Source of the DNA: WQUF01 sp031549525
Lineage (GTDB): Bacteria; Bacillota; Clostridia; Clostridiales; Clostridiaceae
Direction: 5' to 3'
Assembly (NCBI GenBank): GCA_031549525.1
Contig: JAVBPQ010000013.1
Span: 1 to 23,524, forward strand
Length of the DNA: 23,524 bases
In this document: positions 1-6,681 of the stretch, in pieces
How positions within the stretch are numbered: position 1 is the stretch's first letter
How the letters are laid out: every line of letters begins with the position of its first letter
The notes under the pieces: generated by a model
Databases searched by the model: none
Told to the model about the DNA's origin: nothing
What the model saw: the letters and a program-made list of their open reading frames with translations, nothing else
Made by a program: the position numbers and the translations under genes

Positions 1-92
1 TTTCCAAATAACTTTAAGTCCTGGTGGTCCATCACTTGGAGCACGTTTATGTTCTCCCAATTGACCTAGATATTTTACAGCATATTCCATTG
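1..92 (-). pseudogene. Transposase C-terminal fragment (probable IS4 type), runs off the window
   Basis: Reading the minus strand from about position 92 toward 1 gives an open frame that starts MEYAVKYLGQLGEHKRAP and continues through SDGPPGLKVIWK to the edge. The pattern of a small hydrophobic helix, then (S)DGPPG-K-W, resembles the C-terminal end of IS4-type transposases, which carry a similar LG..DGxPGxKxxWxGL stretch. No N-terminal part or DDE core can be present, because the ABC-F coding region begins immediately upstream at 111. If the family call is right, this is the 3' remnant of an insertion sequence. It would fit the decayed state of the ABC exporter gene nearby. The family is assigned from memory of a short motif, so it is tentative. 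Confidence 0.4.
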
Positions 93-110
93 TATATGAT
101 ATGATATCCA

Positions 111-1595
111 CTAACTCATAATATCGTGAACCACTGAAAAATTAGAATATGGCATAATTTTTCCATTTTCAATCTTCACAGCATCCGTTGCAATTGCTTT
201 AACAAACTGCAGATCATGAGATGTGAAGAGCAATGTTCCAGGATAATTACTTAACAATTCTTCTATGGCTTCAATAGAAGGAATGTCCAAATAGTTTGTA
301 ACCTCATCTAGTACTAATAAGTTTGCACCAGACAAAACAAGTTTCACAAGAGCCAGACGAACTCTCTCACCTCCACTAAGCACAAAGGCAGGTTTATCCA
401 AATCTCTTACCGAAAAGAGCATTCGCCTGAGAATGGTGCGAGCACGAGAAATATCCTGAATATTCTTTTCTAAGGCGTTTTGATACACAGTTTTAGACAA
501 ATCAATACTACTGAGATCTTGCACAAAATATCCAAAACGAACCTTAGGCGCAGCAAGAATCCCTTCATACCCTTGCACAATCAGGCGAAACAAGGTGCTT
601 TTTCCAATTCCATTGTCACCTAAAATAGCTAATCTCTGCTTATTTTGAACATACAAATTCACATCATCGAATAGAATCTTTTCCCCAAATCCGAATGTTA
701 AACCCTCTATGCGGATTACAATTTTATTCTCAGGCGGATCATTTCTGCTGAATTCTATAGAAATCACTTCGTTCTTATGAGGCTTTTCCTTTATTTCCTC
801 TCTTTCCATCCGCACCATTGTAGCTTTTGCTGCGCTTTGTATAGCTTTTTGCTTAGTATCCTTTGATCTCCCACCCATAATTCGTCCTGCTATTTGCTTC
901 CCTTTATCTTTAGGTTTTTTTCGAACTTTTTCTGCATGTTGTATATGTTCTTTATATACTAAATTAAGACGCTTTTGTTCTTCCATATAAGAAAAATATT
1001 CTTTTTCCATTTTTTTAAAAATTCTCTTTTTTTCTTCAATATAATAAGAGTAGTTCCCAGTATAAGGAGTAACTTTTCCCTTTTCTATTTCTAAGATCTT
1101 ATTGCAGCAAAGATCGAGTAAATTACGATCATGGCAAATCAGCAGATAGGATGAAAGCGTGCGCATTTTTTCTAGCAACAGTTTTTTTCCTGAAAGATCC
1201 AGATTGCTGGTTGGTTCATCAATGAAATACAATATTCCATTTTTAGAGAAAACATCAGCAAGTTTAAGTCGCGTTATTTGTCCACTACTCAATGCTTCTG
1301 GATTTTCTATATTAAAATCACAAAATTCTCTATGTGTTTTAGAAAATTCTCTATCTAGCGGAGCTAAGTTCTCTTCAGTTTGACGAAAAAAATGCACATC
1401 ACTGTGAAACTTGACAAAACCTCTATCTGGAATAATTTCTCCAAATAAAATCCGTAGCAACGTAGTCTTTCCTGCTCCATTCATGCCAACTATTCCAATT
1501 TTATCCCCACTATAAACATCCAAGCTAAATGGAACTGTAATCACATTGTGATCTCCATAGCTCATTGTTATATTTATCGCTTGAAGAATTAACAT
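111..1595 (-). CDS. ABC-F family ATPase, probable ribosomal protection (antibiotic resistance) protein
   Basis: The protein is 494 aa with two ABC ATPase domains and no membrane segments, the ABC-F arrangement. Domain 1 has Walker A GMNGAGKT (37-44), signature LSSGQ (102-106) and Walker B with DEPTSNLD. Domain 2 has GDNGIGKS, LSGGE and LLVLDEVTNYLD. Between them lies a charged linker of about 100 residues, rich in Lys/Glu/Arg, matching the interdomain linker that reaches the ribosomal peptidyl-transferase region in Vga/Msr/Lsa-type proteins. ABC-F proteins of this class displace macrolide, lincosamide, streptogramin or pleuromutilin drugs from the 50S subunit; which drugs cannot be told here. 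The start at 1595 (MLILQ) is chosen over an in-frame ATG ten codons upstream because AAGGAG lies just before it. The gene abuts a transposase remnant and follows a decayed ABC exporter, so it may be acquired. A housekeeping or translation-factor ABC-F role is the alternative. Confidence 0.85.
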   Translation of the reverse strand: MLILQAINITMSYGDHNVITVPFSLDVYSGDKIGIVGMNGAGKTTLLRILFGEIIPDRGFVKFHSDVHFFRQTEENLAPLDREFSKTHREFCDFNIENPEALSSGQITRLKLADVFSKNGILYFIDEPTSNLDLSGKKLLLEKMRTLSSYLLICHDRNLLDLCCNKILEIEKGKVTPYTGNYSYYIEEKKRIFKKMEKEYFSYMEEQKRLNLVYKEHIQHAEKVRKKPKDKGKQIAGRIMGGRSKDTKQKAIQSAAKATMVRMEREEIKEKPHKNEVISIEFSRNDPPENKIVIRIEGLTFGFGEKILFDDVNLYVQNKQRLAILGDNGIGKSTLFRLIVQGYEGILAAPKVRFGYFVQDLSSIDLSKTVYQNALEKNIQDISRARTILRRMLFSVRDLDKPAFVLSGGERVRLALVKLVLSGANLLVLDEVTNYLDIPSIEAIEELLSNYPGTLLFTSHDLQFVKAIATDAVKIENGKIMPYSNFSVVHDIMS

Positions 1596-1630
1596 TTTAC
1601 TCCTTTCCGTGTTTGATATATACACAAAAA

Positions 1631-2219
1631 CTATTCGTCTGGAATGCTCAGACGGATTATCTCATCATATTTATCCAGGTATTCCGGTGTTGATTTATGT
1701 GCAATGTGAATTACAATCCTCTCATCATGTGAAAGAATCATCTCTTCAACGAGTTTCGAATTTTGAGAATCCAGTGCTGACAAAATCTCATCATATAAAA
1801 CTATGCTTTTATCCAATGTAAGCACTCTTGCTAAGCCAATTCGCGCTTTTTCTCCTCCTGAAACCTGCAATGTCTCATTACTGATTTCTGTATCCAGAGT
1901 ATAATGATTCGCAGTGAAAAACACATCTAATTTTGCCTTTTTGATGATCTCCTGAAGCTCTGCATCCATGCAATCCCCCCGTAGATCGATATTGCGACGA
2001 ATTGTATCATTAAAGATATATATTTGTTGGGGCACAACGCCACAATGATAGCACATTACTAACTATTGTTGAAGTAATAACCTGATTTGACAAAAAACTG
2101 CCAGACAAACTTGAGAAACTCCACGCAATCAATGGTTGTGAAGTGGCAGCAAACAAAACACAAAAAAGGATCTTTATGTAGTTCTTTGGATTAAATGGGA
2201 TTGAAAGTAATCTCTTCAT
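1631..2219 (-). pseudogene. ABC exporter gene with large internal deletion (N-terminal membrane start fused out of frame to ATPase C-terminal half)
   Basis: Two minus-strand frames overlap. The upstream part (from ATG 2219, RBS AGGTG) encodes MKRLLSIPFNPKNYIKILF and a hydrophobic helix like the start of an exporter membrane domain, to about residue 55. The downstream part (from about 2056) resumes at the Q-loop (GVVPQQIYIF) of an ABC ATPase. It continues through the signature VSGGEKARIGLARVL, Walker B IVLYDEILSALD and H-loop IAHKS to a natural stop at 1631. The other transmembrane helices and Walker A, roughly 400 residues in a normal exporter of about 580 aa, are missing, and the two parts differ in frame. 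One internal deletion with a junction near 2056 explains this. The product cannot be a working transporter. It lies directly upstream of the ABC-F gene and may once have formed an operon with it. Fusion of two different genes at the junction is also possible. Confidence 0.8.
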
Positions 2220-2254
2220 TTCTCACCTCTGTATCTTCTCCAATTTTACTAACT

Positions 2255-2326
2255 TTATATGACAAAAAGATATGCCTTGGAAACATACCCTTTTAATTTA
2301 CATTGTTGTTTAATAGTTAAATACAT
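2255..2326 (-). other. Short ORF (23 codons) with Shine-Dalgarno-like G-run upstream of the ABC exporter remnant
   Basis: On the minus strand an ATG at 2326 opens a 23-codon frame, MYLTIKQQCKLKGYVSKAYL plus FVI, ending in TAA at 2255. A GGGGGG run lies about 10 nt upstream of the ATG. The ORF ends 35 nt before the exporter start at 2219. Two explanations fit. It could be a leader peptide for attenuation control, as precedes many drug-resistance ABC genes. Or it could be the first codons of a decayed IS605-type TnpB gene, since clostridial TnpB proteins often begin MYxTxKQQ. There is no proof that it is translated. Confidence 0.25.
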
Positions 2327-2445
2327 TCTTTCACATCCCCCCTTGTATTAATCATTGTATCATATTTGATTCATAGTATTCTCTTTTTAATACCATTAAT
2401 TTAGCATATAATTTTGTTATAAGTATATTATTTTTTACAAAAATA

Positions 2446-2492
2446 GTGGCAATTCATCTCACTACCTATAGGGGTAAGAGTCTTCTTGCCAC
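2446..2492 (-). terminator. Long hairpin downstream of the DUF1638 gene, probable terminator
   Basis: GTGGCAA (2446-2452) pairs with TTGCCAC (2486-2492). Inside, CTC/GAG and TACC/GGTA can extend the pairing with bulges. On the minus strand the hairpin lies 20 nt after the DUF1638 stop and is followed by TATTTTTGT, the arrangement of an intrinsic terminator. The internal loops are larger than usual, so another structured RNA is possible. Confidence 0.5.
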
Positions 2493-2511
2493 ATAATGAT
2501 AAATACTTAAA

Positions 2512-3261
2512 TTATGATTTTATCGCAATAACATCATCATTTAAACTCTGAACAAACTCATGCCCAGGAGGCACTATTAAAAAATCCTCTTTATTCCAAT
2601 CACCATCAATAAATCTTTTCATAAGAGAATCATCGCCTTCAAAAACTTCATATCTCCAATTAAGATATTCAGCACACTCTTTTGCATATTTTTCATACTC
2701 TTCACTAATAATGCCTTTCCAATTAATAAAAGCTGCCATGTTATATCCAGCATGCCATGATTTTTCAGCTTCTAATAAATATTTAGCTTTTTTCTCACCA
2801 TACTTTTTAAGATATTTTTCATAAAAAGTATCAAGACGCTTTTTTCCTGGCATAGAACTATTTTCAATCCATCCGCAGCTATACCAGTATATACCCCCAT
2901 GATTAGCATCAAATAATTCTTTGTATTTCTCTTTAGATCCTAATAATAACGTTATACAATCATGCGCTCTAGGTATTACTATAGGGTATTTTTTGCTTTG
3001 TATACCAGCAGTTAAATTAGAACACAATCCATAAGCAAGAAGTATTGCATCAAAATCAGAATGAATTTCAGAAAAATGACTGTAAATATCTGCACCTTTA
3101 TCTATTTTTGTAATCTCACCTTGTAAAATATCTTTAAGCTTTTTTGGATTATCGTGCAACCCTTGGCGAATATATGTAACATCAATAATATTTTTAGAAT
3201 TTGCAGTTAATAAGCTGATTTCTCTATAAAATACTTTACATGCAATTATTTTTAAACGCAT
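2512..3261 (-). CDS. DUF1638 family protein, function unknown, linked to MttB-type methyltransferase
   Basis: This 249 aa soluble protein has no signal peptide or membrane helix. It matches the DUF1638 family by its start (MRLKIIACKVFYREI), YGLCSN near 77-82, the RAHDC segment at 98-102 followed by ITLLLGSKEKY, and GGIYWYSCGW near 122-131. Likely functional residues are Cys8, Cys80, His100-Asp101-Cys102 and Cys129, a set that could bind a metal or corrinoid, though this is inference. The family is known mainly from gene neighbourhoods of corrinoid methyltransferases and has no settled biochemical role. The start at 3261 has a perfect AAGGAGG 7 nt upstream; an ATG 12 codons earlier lacks one. 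It is last in the minus-strand block and is separated from the racemase-like gene by a strong hairpin (3299-3336), so its expression may be lowered relative to the upstream genes. Confidence 0.85.
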   Translation of the reverse strand: MRLKIIACKVFYREISLLTANSKNIIDVTYIRQGLHDNPKKLKDILQGEITKIDKGADIYSHFSEIHSDFDAILLAYGLCSNLTAGIQSKKYPIVIPRAHDCITLLLGSKEKYKELFDANHGGIYWYSCGWIENSSMPGKKRLDTFYEKYLKKYGEKKAKYLLEAEKSWHAGYNMAAFINWKGIISEEYEKYAKECAEYLNWRYEVFEGDDSLMKRFIDGDWNKEDFLIVPPGHEFVQSLNDDVIAIKS

Positions 3262-3298
3262 ATTTGCCTCCTTATTAAATTTTAATTTAAGGAACAAA

Positions 3299-3336
3299 AT
3301 TAGGATAATGCCTTTTTAATTGGGTATTATCCTAAA
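3299..3336 (-). terminator. Hairpin terminator or attenuator, copy 1 of a repeated element
   Basis: TTAGGATAATGCC (3300-3312) pairs with GGGTATTATCCTAA (3322-3335), with one G-T pair. It follows the racemase-like gene stop on the minus strand and is followed by TTTTG in that direction; a TTTTTT run follows in the other. Its minus-strand sequence matches the hairpin at 15582-15624 closely (GGATAATACC, then TTAAAA and GGCA, then TTATCC). Confidence 0.7.
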
Positions 3337-3365
3337 TTTTTTAATGTTTTTTATAAAGTAAAATT

Positions 3366-4154
3366 TTAAATATGCCCATAATATTCTCTGTGATTTATAA
3401 CAGAATAAGCATAATCTAAGAGAGTACCCCAGCTAAATATGGGAAGATCAAGTTCTCTTTGTATCGCTCTTGCATAAGGCTGCATTCCTGTACATTCTAA
3501 CATAAGAGCTTTTATCTTTGGATTTTTTTCAACAAATGCTTTGCATATTTTAATCATATCCTCTTCAGACCTATTGTAATAGCTTTCAGGAATCTCTGGT
3601 CTTTTTTCATGATCCCATAAAGTATCAAATTGTGGGCAGCCATATTCATCCTGAGCTCCAGCAATTTCAAAATTGCTGTTTAAATCAATACCAACATTAG
3701 TAAGATGAGTATCTGTTAAAAATCTTTTTTGAGCACAAACAATCCCAACATAATTCTTAGGTCCTATAAGCTGCTGTATAAAAGGAACTTGAAGGAGGCT
3801 TGACATAAAAACAGGTACATCAACATGCCCTGCAACATCTTTTTGAAAATAAGCAAAATATCCACATTCAGCAGCTATTGCTTTGCAGCCCATTCTTTCT
3901 AATTTTTTTGCAGCTCTTAAAATTGGTTCTCTACAAGGTGTTTTATCTTGTTCCCAAACTAAAGTATAATTATCAACACCTTCAGCTATTTCATATTGAA
4001 TGGGATATCCAAATCCACTTGCATTCCTAACATCTCCAGGAAATCCTGGATAAGCATCATCTAAAACCATAATGCCAATTCCCATGCCATAACATGTATG
4101 ATTTTTACGAGTTTTCATATAATCTATTTTAAGGTCTCTGCTTTGATAAAACAT
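3366..4154 (-). CDS. Aspartate/glutamate racemase family protein
   Basis: This is a 262 aa soluble protein of the Asp/Glu/hydantoin racemase superfamily. Its likely cysteine pair is Cys97 in AAECGYFA and Cys221 in MLECTGMQPYA, each at the end of a beta strand, as expected for the two-base, cofactor-independent mechanism of the superfamily. The middle contains VPVFMSSLLQVPFI and a YVGIVCAQKRFLTD strand typical of the second half-domain. Substrate cannot be read from sequence. Family members racemize amino acids or hydantoins, or act as maleate isomerases or arylmalonate decarboxylases. Start 4154 has GGGGG 8 nt upstream. The gene lies 13 nt after the MttB-family gene and is surely co-transcribed with it. 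In this context it may set the stereochemistry of the methylated substrate or of the demethylated product. Confidence 0.85.
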   Translation of the reverse strand: MFYQSRDLKIDYMKTRKNHTCYGMGIGIMVLDDAYPGFPGDVRNASGFGYPIQYEIAEGVDNYTLVWEQDKTPCREPILRAAKKLERMGCKAIAAECGYFAYFQKDVAGHVDVPVFMSSLLQVPFIQQLIGPKNYVGIVCAQKRFLTDTHLTNVGIDLNSNFEIAGAQDEYGCPQFDTLWDHEKRPEIPESYYNRSEEDMIKICKAFVEKNPKIKALMLECTGMQPYARAIQRELDLPIFSWGTLLDYAYSVINHREYYGHI

Positions 4155-4167
4155 CCCATATACCCCC

Positions 4168-5601
4168 TTATTTTACTGAATCCTCATATTTTTTCTGTAT
4201 TTCATTTAATTTATCTAATATAGCTTCATCTAAAGGCTGAACTTTATGATTTTCATAAATATATTTAATTTTATCTATCGCTTTTTGTATTACTTCAGAA
4301 TCATCAGGGTTTTTCATCTTTCTACTAAAAAATTCAGGATACCATATGGATTTAAAATTCTTAAGGGTTTGCTTTGTATTTAAATAATGCCCGCCGTGCC
4401 CAACTTCTTCAATAAATGATAAATTTATATCAGCGTGATTAAAAGCTAATCCTTTTGAATAATGCTTTAACATTTCTATAGTTTCATTTGCAATCACTAC
4501 AGATATTGGCGAAACACTATTGCAGTGATCTGTTATACCAACATCATGAACTATATTAGCTTTGCTTAAAAGAGTGGACATGATTTCATAGGATGTTTCT
4601 GTAAATAGCTGTGCATCATGGCTTTTTGAATCACTCGATGCTGCTGTCCCATAAAATGGCACACCATAGAAATCAGCCATCTCAGACGCTGCAGCAATCA
4701 TCAAATGGAATTCAGGTGCAGCATAGCTTCCTACGCTGGTTTTCATATCAAATACAGAAGGCATTGCTCCATAAATAAATGGTGCTCCTTCATTTACAAG
4801 CTGAGTCATGACTATACCGCAGAGTAATTCAGAATTGCATTGTATTAATGTTTCTACTTTTCTAATTGGAGAGGTTCCGCCCATCATGCAGTATGGCATG
4901 TATACAACAGGGATTTTATTTTCAGCACTTACATAAAGCTTTTCTGTGCTTTCAATTGGATGAGTAAGTGGCGGTATTGGCTCACAATAATTAAATATAA
5001 AAGGTTTTTCTCGAAGCTTTTCTTTGCCGCCTGCGACTATTGCTGCTATATCAATTATTTCTTGAACAGATTCTATATCATTAGTAGAGAAGTTAATTGG
5101 CTTTGAAAAATTTTTCACAGTTTCTATAAAGCTAACCTGAGATTGAACCTTTGGGTCTATATCGCTTGATAAACCAACAGATAAAACAAAGTCTATATTA
5201 GGTAAAAAGTCTGCAATTTTGCACATAAGTTCTGTATCTTTCTTTAAAAACTTACGAGCTTTTCCAGTATAAGGATCGATTATCTCAAGCTGATCTGCAT
5301 GAGTTCCAAAATATACATTGTTTTTATCGTTGCAAATTATATGAGGTTCTCCATCTCTATTATATATTATAACTTCCTTAGGCACAGATTTAAGAGCTTT
5401 TAGAACTAATTCTCTAGGTATTTTAGTGATTTCACCATCTATTATAGCTCCAGCATCTTTTAACAATTTTAACATTCTATCCCCAGAAATCTTCATGCCA
5501 ATTCTTTCTAGTACTTCTAAGCTTTTTTCATGTATTATCTCTATATCAGATTGAGACATAATAGAAAAATTTATATTTCTTTCAATATTGTATTTTTTCA
5601 T
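4168..5601 (-). CDS. MttB-family (non-pyrrolysine) methylamine:corrinoid methyltransferase, paralogue 1
   Basis: This 477 aa protein is of the trimethylamine methyltransferase superfamily. No in-frame amber codon interrupts it, so it belongs to the non-pyrrolysine group, whose studied members demethylate glycine betaine (MtgB), proline betaine (MtpB), carnitine (MtcB) or gamma-butyrobetaine. Recognisable family segments are PIESTEKLYVSAENKIPVVY (214-233), MMGGTSPI (239-246), a long TIM-barrel stretch around 250-300, SDSKSHDAQ (323-331) in the region where archaeal MttB carries pyrrolysine, and the C-terminal GHGGHYL (401-407) with the following W-P. The expected reaction moves a methyl group from a quaternary or tertiary amine to a Co(I) corrinoid protein, here probably the one at 8965. 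Start 5601 has GAAAGG upstream. It is the second gene of the minus block, after panB. Confidence 0.92.
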   Translation of the reverse strand: MKKYNIERNINFSIMSQSDIEIIHEKSLEVLERIGMKISGDRMLKLLKDAGAIIDGEITKIPRELVLKALKSVPKEVIIYNRDGEPHIICNDKNNVYFGTHADQLEIIDPYTGKARKFLKKDTELMCKIADFLPNIDFVLSVGLSSDIDPKVQSQVSFIETVKNFSKPINFSTNDIESVQEIIDIAAIVAGGKEKLREKPFIFNYCEPIPPLTHPIESTEKLYVSAENKIPVVYMPYCMMGGTSPIRKVETLIQCNSELLCGIVMTQLVNEGAPFIYGAMPSVFDMKTSVGSYAAPEFHLMIAAASEMADFYGVPFYGTAASSDSKSHDAQLFTETSYEIMSTLLSKANIVHDVGITDHCNSVSPISVVIANETIEMLKHYSKGLAFNHADINLSFIEEVGHGGHYLNTKQTLKNFKSIWYPEFFSRKMKNPDDSEVIQKAIDKIKYIYENHKVQPLDEAILDKLNEIQKKYEDSVK

Positions 5602-5672
5602 GCTTTTTCTGCCTTTCTATGAGATTTCATTTTAAAAATCAATTAATTTTGTATCAATTTGAGATAAAGGTA

Positions 5673-6521
5673 TTACTCAAATTCTTTAAACATACTTTCA
5701 AAATCCTCTTTGCTATCTAGGATATGATAAACATGTTTATCTTCTGGGAATTTTTCTTCTTTTATATCCTTTATGTATTCTTTAAACCCTTCTATAATAA
5801 CCTCTGCTACATTAGCATATTTTTTAACAAATTTAGGTGTAAAGGCTTGGAACATCCCTAGCATATCTCCGCATATGGTTAACTGCCCATCACAAGGAAG
5901 TCCTGCACCTATTGAATATACAGGAATCGTCAATTTGTTAGCTATAAACTCTGTAACCTCTGGTGGTATAGCTTCTAAAAGTAAGAATCTTGCACCTGCT
6001 TTTTCAATTCCTATTGCATCTCTTATTAAATCCCTCGCAGTCTGTACAGTTCTTCCTTGTGCTTTAAAGCCTCCAAGCTGCCCTGAGCTTTGAGGTGTAA
6101 GTCCAATATGACCACAAACTACAATACCAGCATCGCTTATAGCTTTTATTTGATCAAAAACAACTCTTCCCCCTTCTAGCTTAACAGCATCCATATTAGC
6201 TTCTTTTAGAAAACGCACAGCATTTTTAACTGCATCTTCACAGCTTGTTTGATAAGATCCAAAAGGCATATCTCCAACGACAAAAGTATTTGGTGCTCCT
6301 CTTCGTACAGCTTGACAATGGCTTATACAATCTTCCATGGTTACAGGTATAGTACCGTCATATCCTAATACAACCATTCCCAATGAATCACCTACAAGTA
6401 TCATATCCATCCCTGCTTGTTCTGCAAAAGAAGCCATTGGAAAATCATAGGCTGTTACCCAAGTGAGTTTTTCTTTCTTTTTTTTCATATCAAATAAATC
6501 TAAGATTGTTTTTTTCTTCAT
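5673..6521 (-). CDS. panB: 3-methyl-2-oxobutanoate hydroxymethyltransferase (ketopantoate hydroxymethyltransferase)
   Basis: The 282 aa protein is a full-length PanB, a TIM-barrel enzyme that adds a hydroxymethyl group from 5,10-methylene-tetrahydrofolate to 2-oxoisovalerate, giving ketopantoate. Metal and catalytic residues are all present: Asp45 in VGDSLGM, Asp84 in VVGDMPFGSY, Lys114 and Glu116 in VKLEGG, and Glu183 in LLLEAIP. The SIGAG..CDGQ...DMLGMF segment (203-223) is also typical. The start is placed at 6521 because the sigma-54 element at 6574-6589 covers the upstream in-frame ATG at 6590, so a transcript from it would start near 6563. A weak AAAGAGAG lies before 6521. No panC, panD or panE is nearby. 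panB instead leads a block with an MttB methyltransferase, so it may act on one-carbon units or a branched 2-oxo acid of this pathway rather than in vitamin synthesis (inference). Confidence 0.92.
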   Translation of the reverse strand: MKKKTILDLFDMKKKKEKLTWVTAYDFPMASFAEQAGMDMILVGDSLGMVVLGYDGTIPVTMEDCISHCQAVRRGAPNTFVVGDMPFGSYQTSCEDAVKNAVRFLKEANMDAVKLEGGRVVFDQIKAISDAGIVVCGHIGLTPQSSGQLGGFKAQGRTVQTARDLIRDAIGIEKAGARFLLLEAIPPEVTEFIANKLTIPVYSIGAGLPCDGQLTICGDMLGMFQAFTPKFVKKYANVAEVIIEGFKEYIKDIKEEKFPEDKHVYHILDSKEDFESMFKEFE

Positions 6522-6573
6522 AATATATTGATCTCTCTTTCTTAATAATATAACATCTTCTATATTATACTTA

Positions 6574-6589
6574 AGCAAATAGTATGCCA
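6574..6589 (-). promoter_or_regulatory. Sigma-54 (-24/-12) promoter for the panB-mttB block
   Basis: On the minus strand the sequence is TGGCATACTATTTGCT. It has the invariant GG and GC at the correct 12-base offset and matches the consensus TGGCAY-N5-TTGCW throughout. The predicted transcript start is near 6563, about 42 nt before the panB ATG at 6521. Confidence 0.85.
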
Positions 6590-6633
6590 TAAATAAAATA
6601 TTGATAAATTTAATTTTTTTTAATTTTTATATT

Positions 6634-6649
6634 CGGCACAAAAAATGCT
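6634..6649 (+). promoter_or_regulatory. Sigma-54 (-24/-12) promoter for the second MttB-family gene
   Basis: CGGCACAAAAAATGCT keeps GGCAC and TGCT with the correct 12-base offset between the GG and GC doublets. It departs from consensus at the first base and at one T of TTGC. The predicted start is near 6660, giving a leader of about 22 nt that contains GGAGGTG. It is divergent from the panB promoter, only 44 bp away. Confidence 0.75.
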
Positions 6650-6681
6650 ATATAACTTATTAAGCTAATGGAGGTGTATAA

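Larger units (their letters stand above)
2220..2511. other. Intergenic region of 292 bases between the DUF1638 gene and the ABC exporter remnant
   Basis: This is an AT-rich stretch with no ORF of normal gene size. It holds the 23-codon ORF and the hairpin listed separately. A possible promoter -10 (GATACAAT, minus strand, near 2351-2358) would serve the ABC exporter remnant, but no convincing -35 was seen. Confidence 0.4.

Noticed and set aside
6522..6590. Upstream in-frame start for PanB (ATG at 6590)
   Set aside because: That ATG lies inside the sigma-54 element, before the predicted transcript start, has no ribosome binding site, and would add 23 residues absent from the family.
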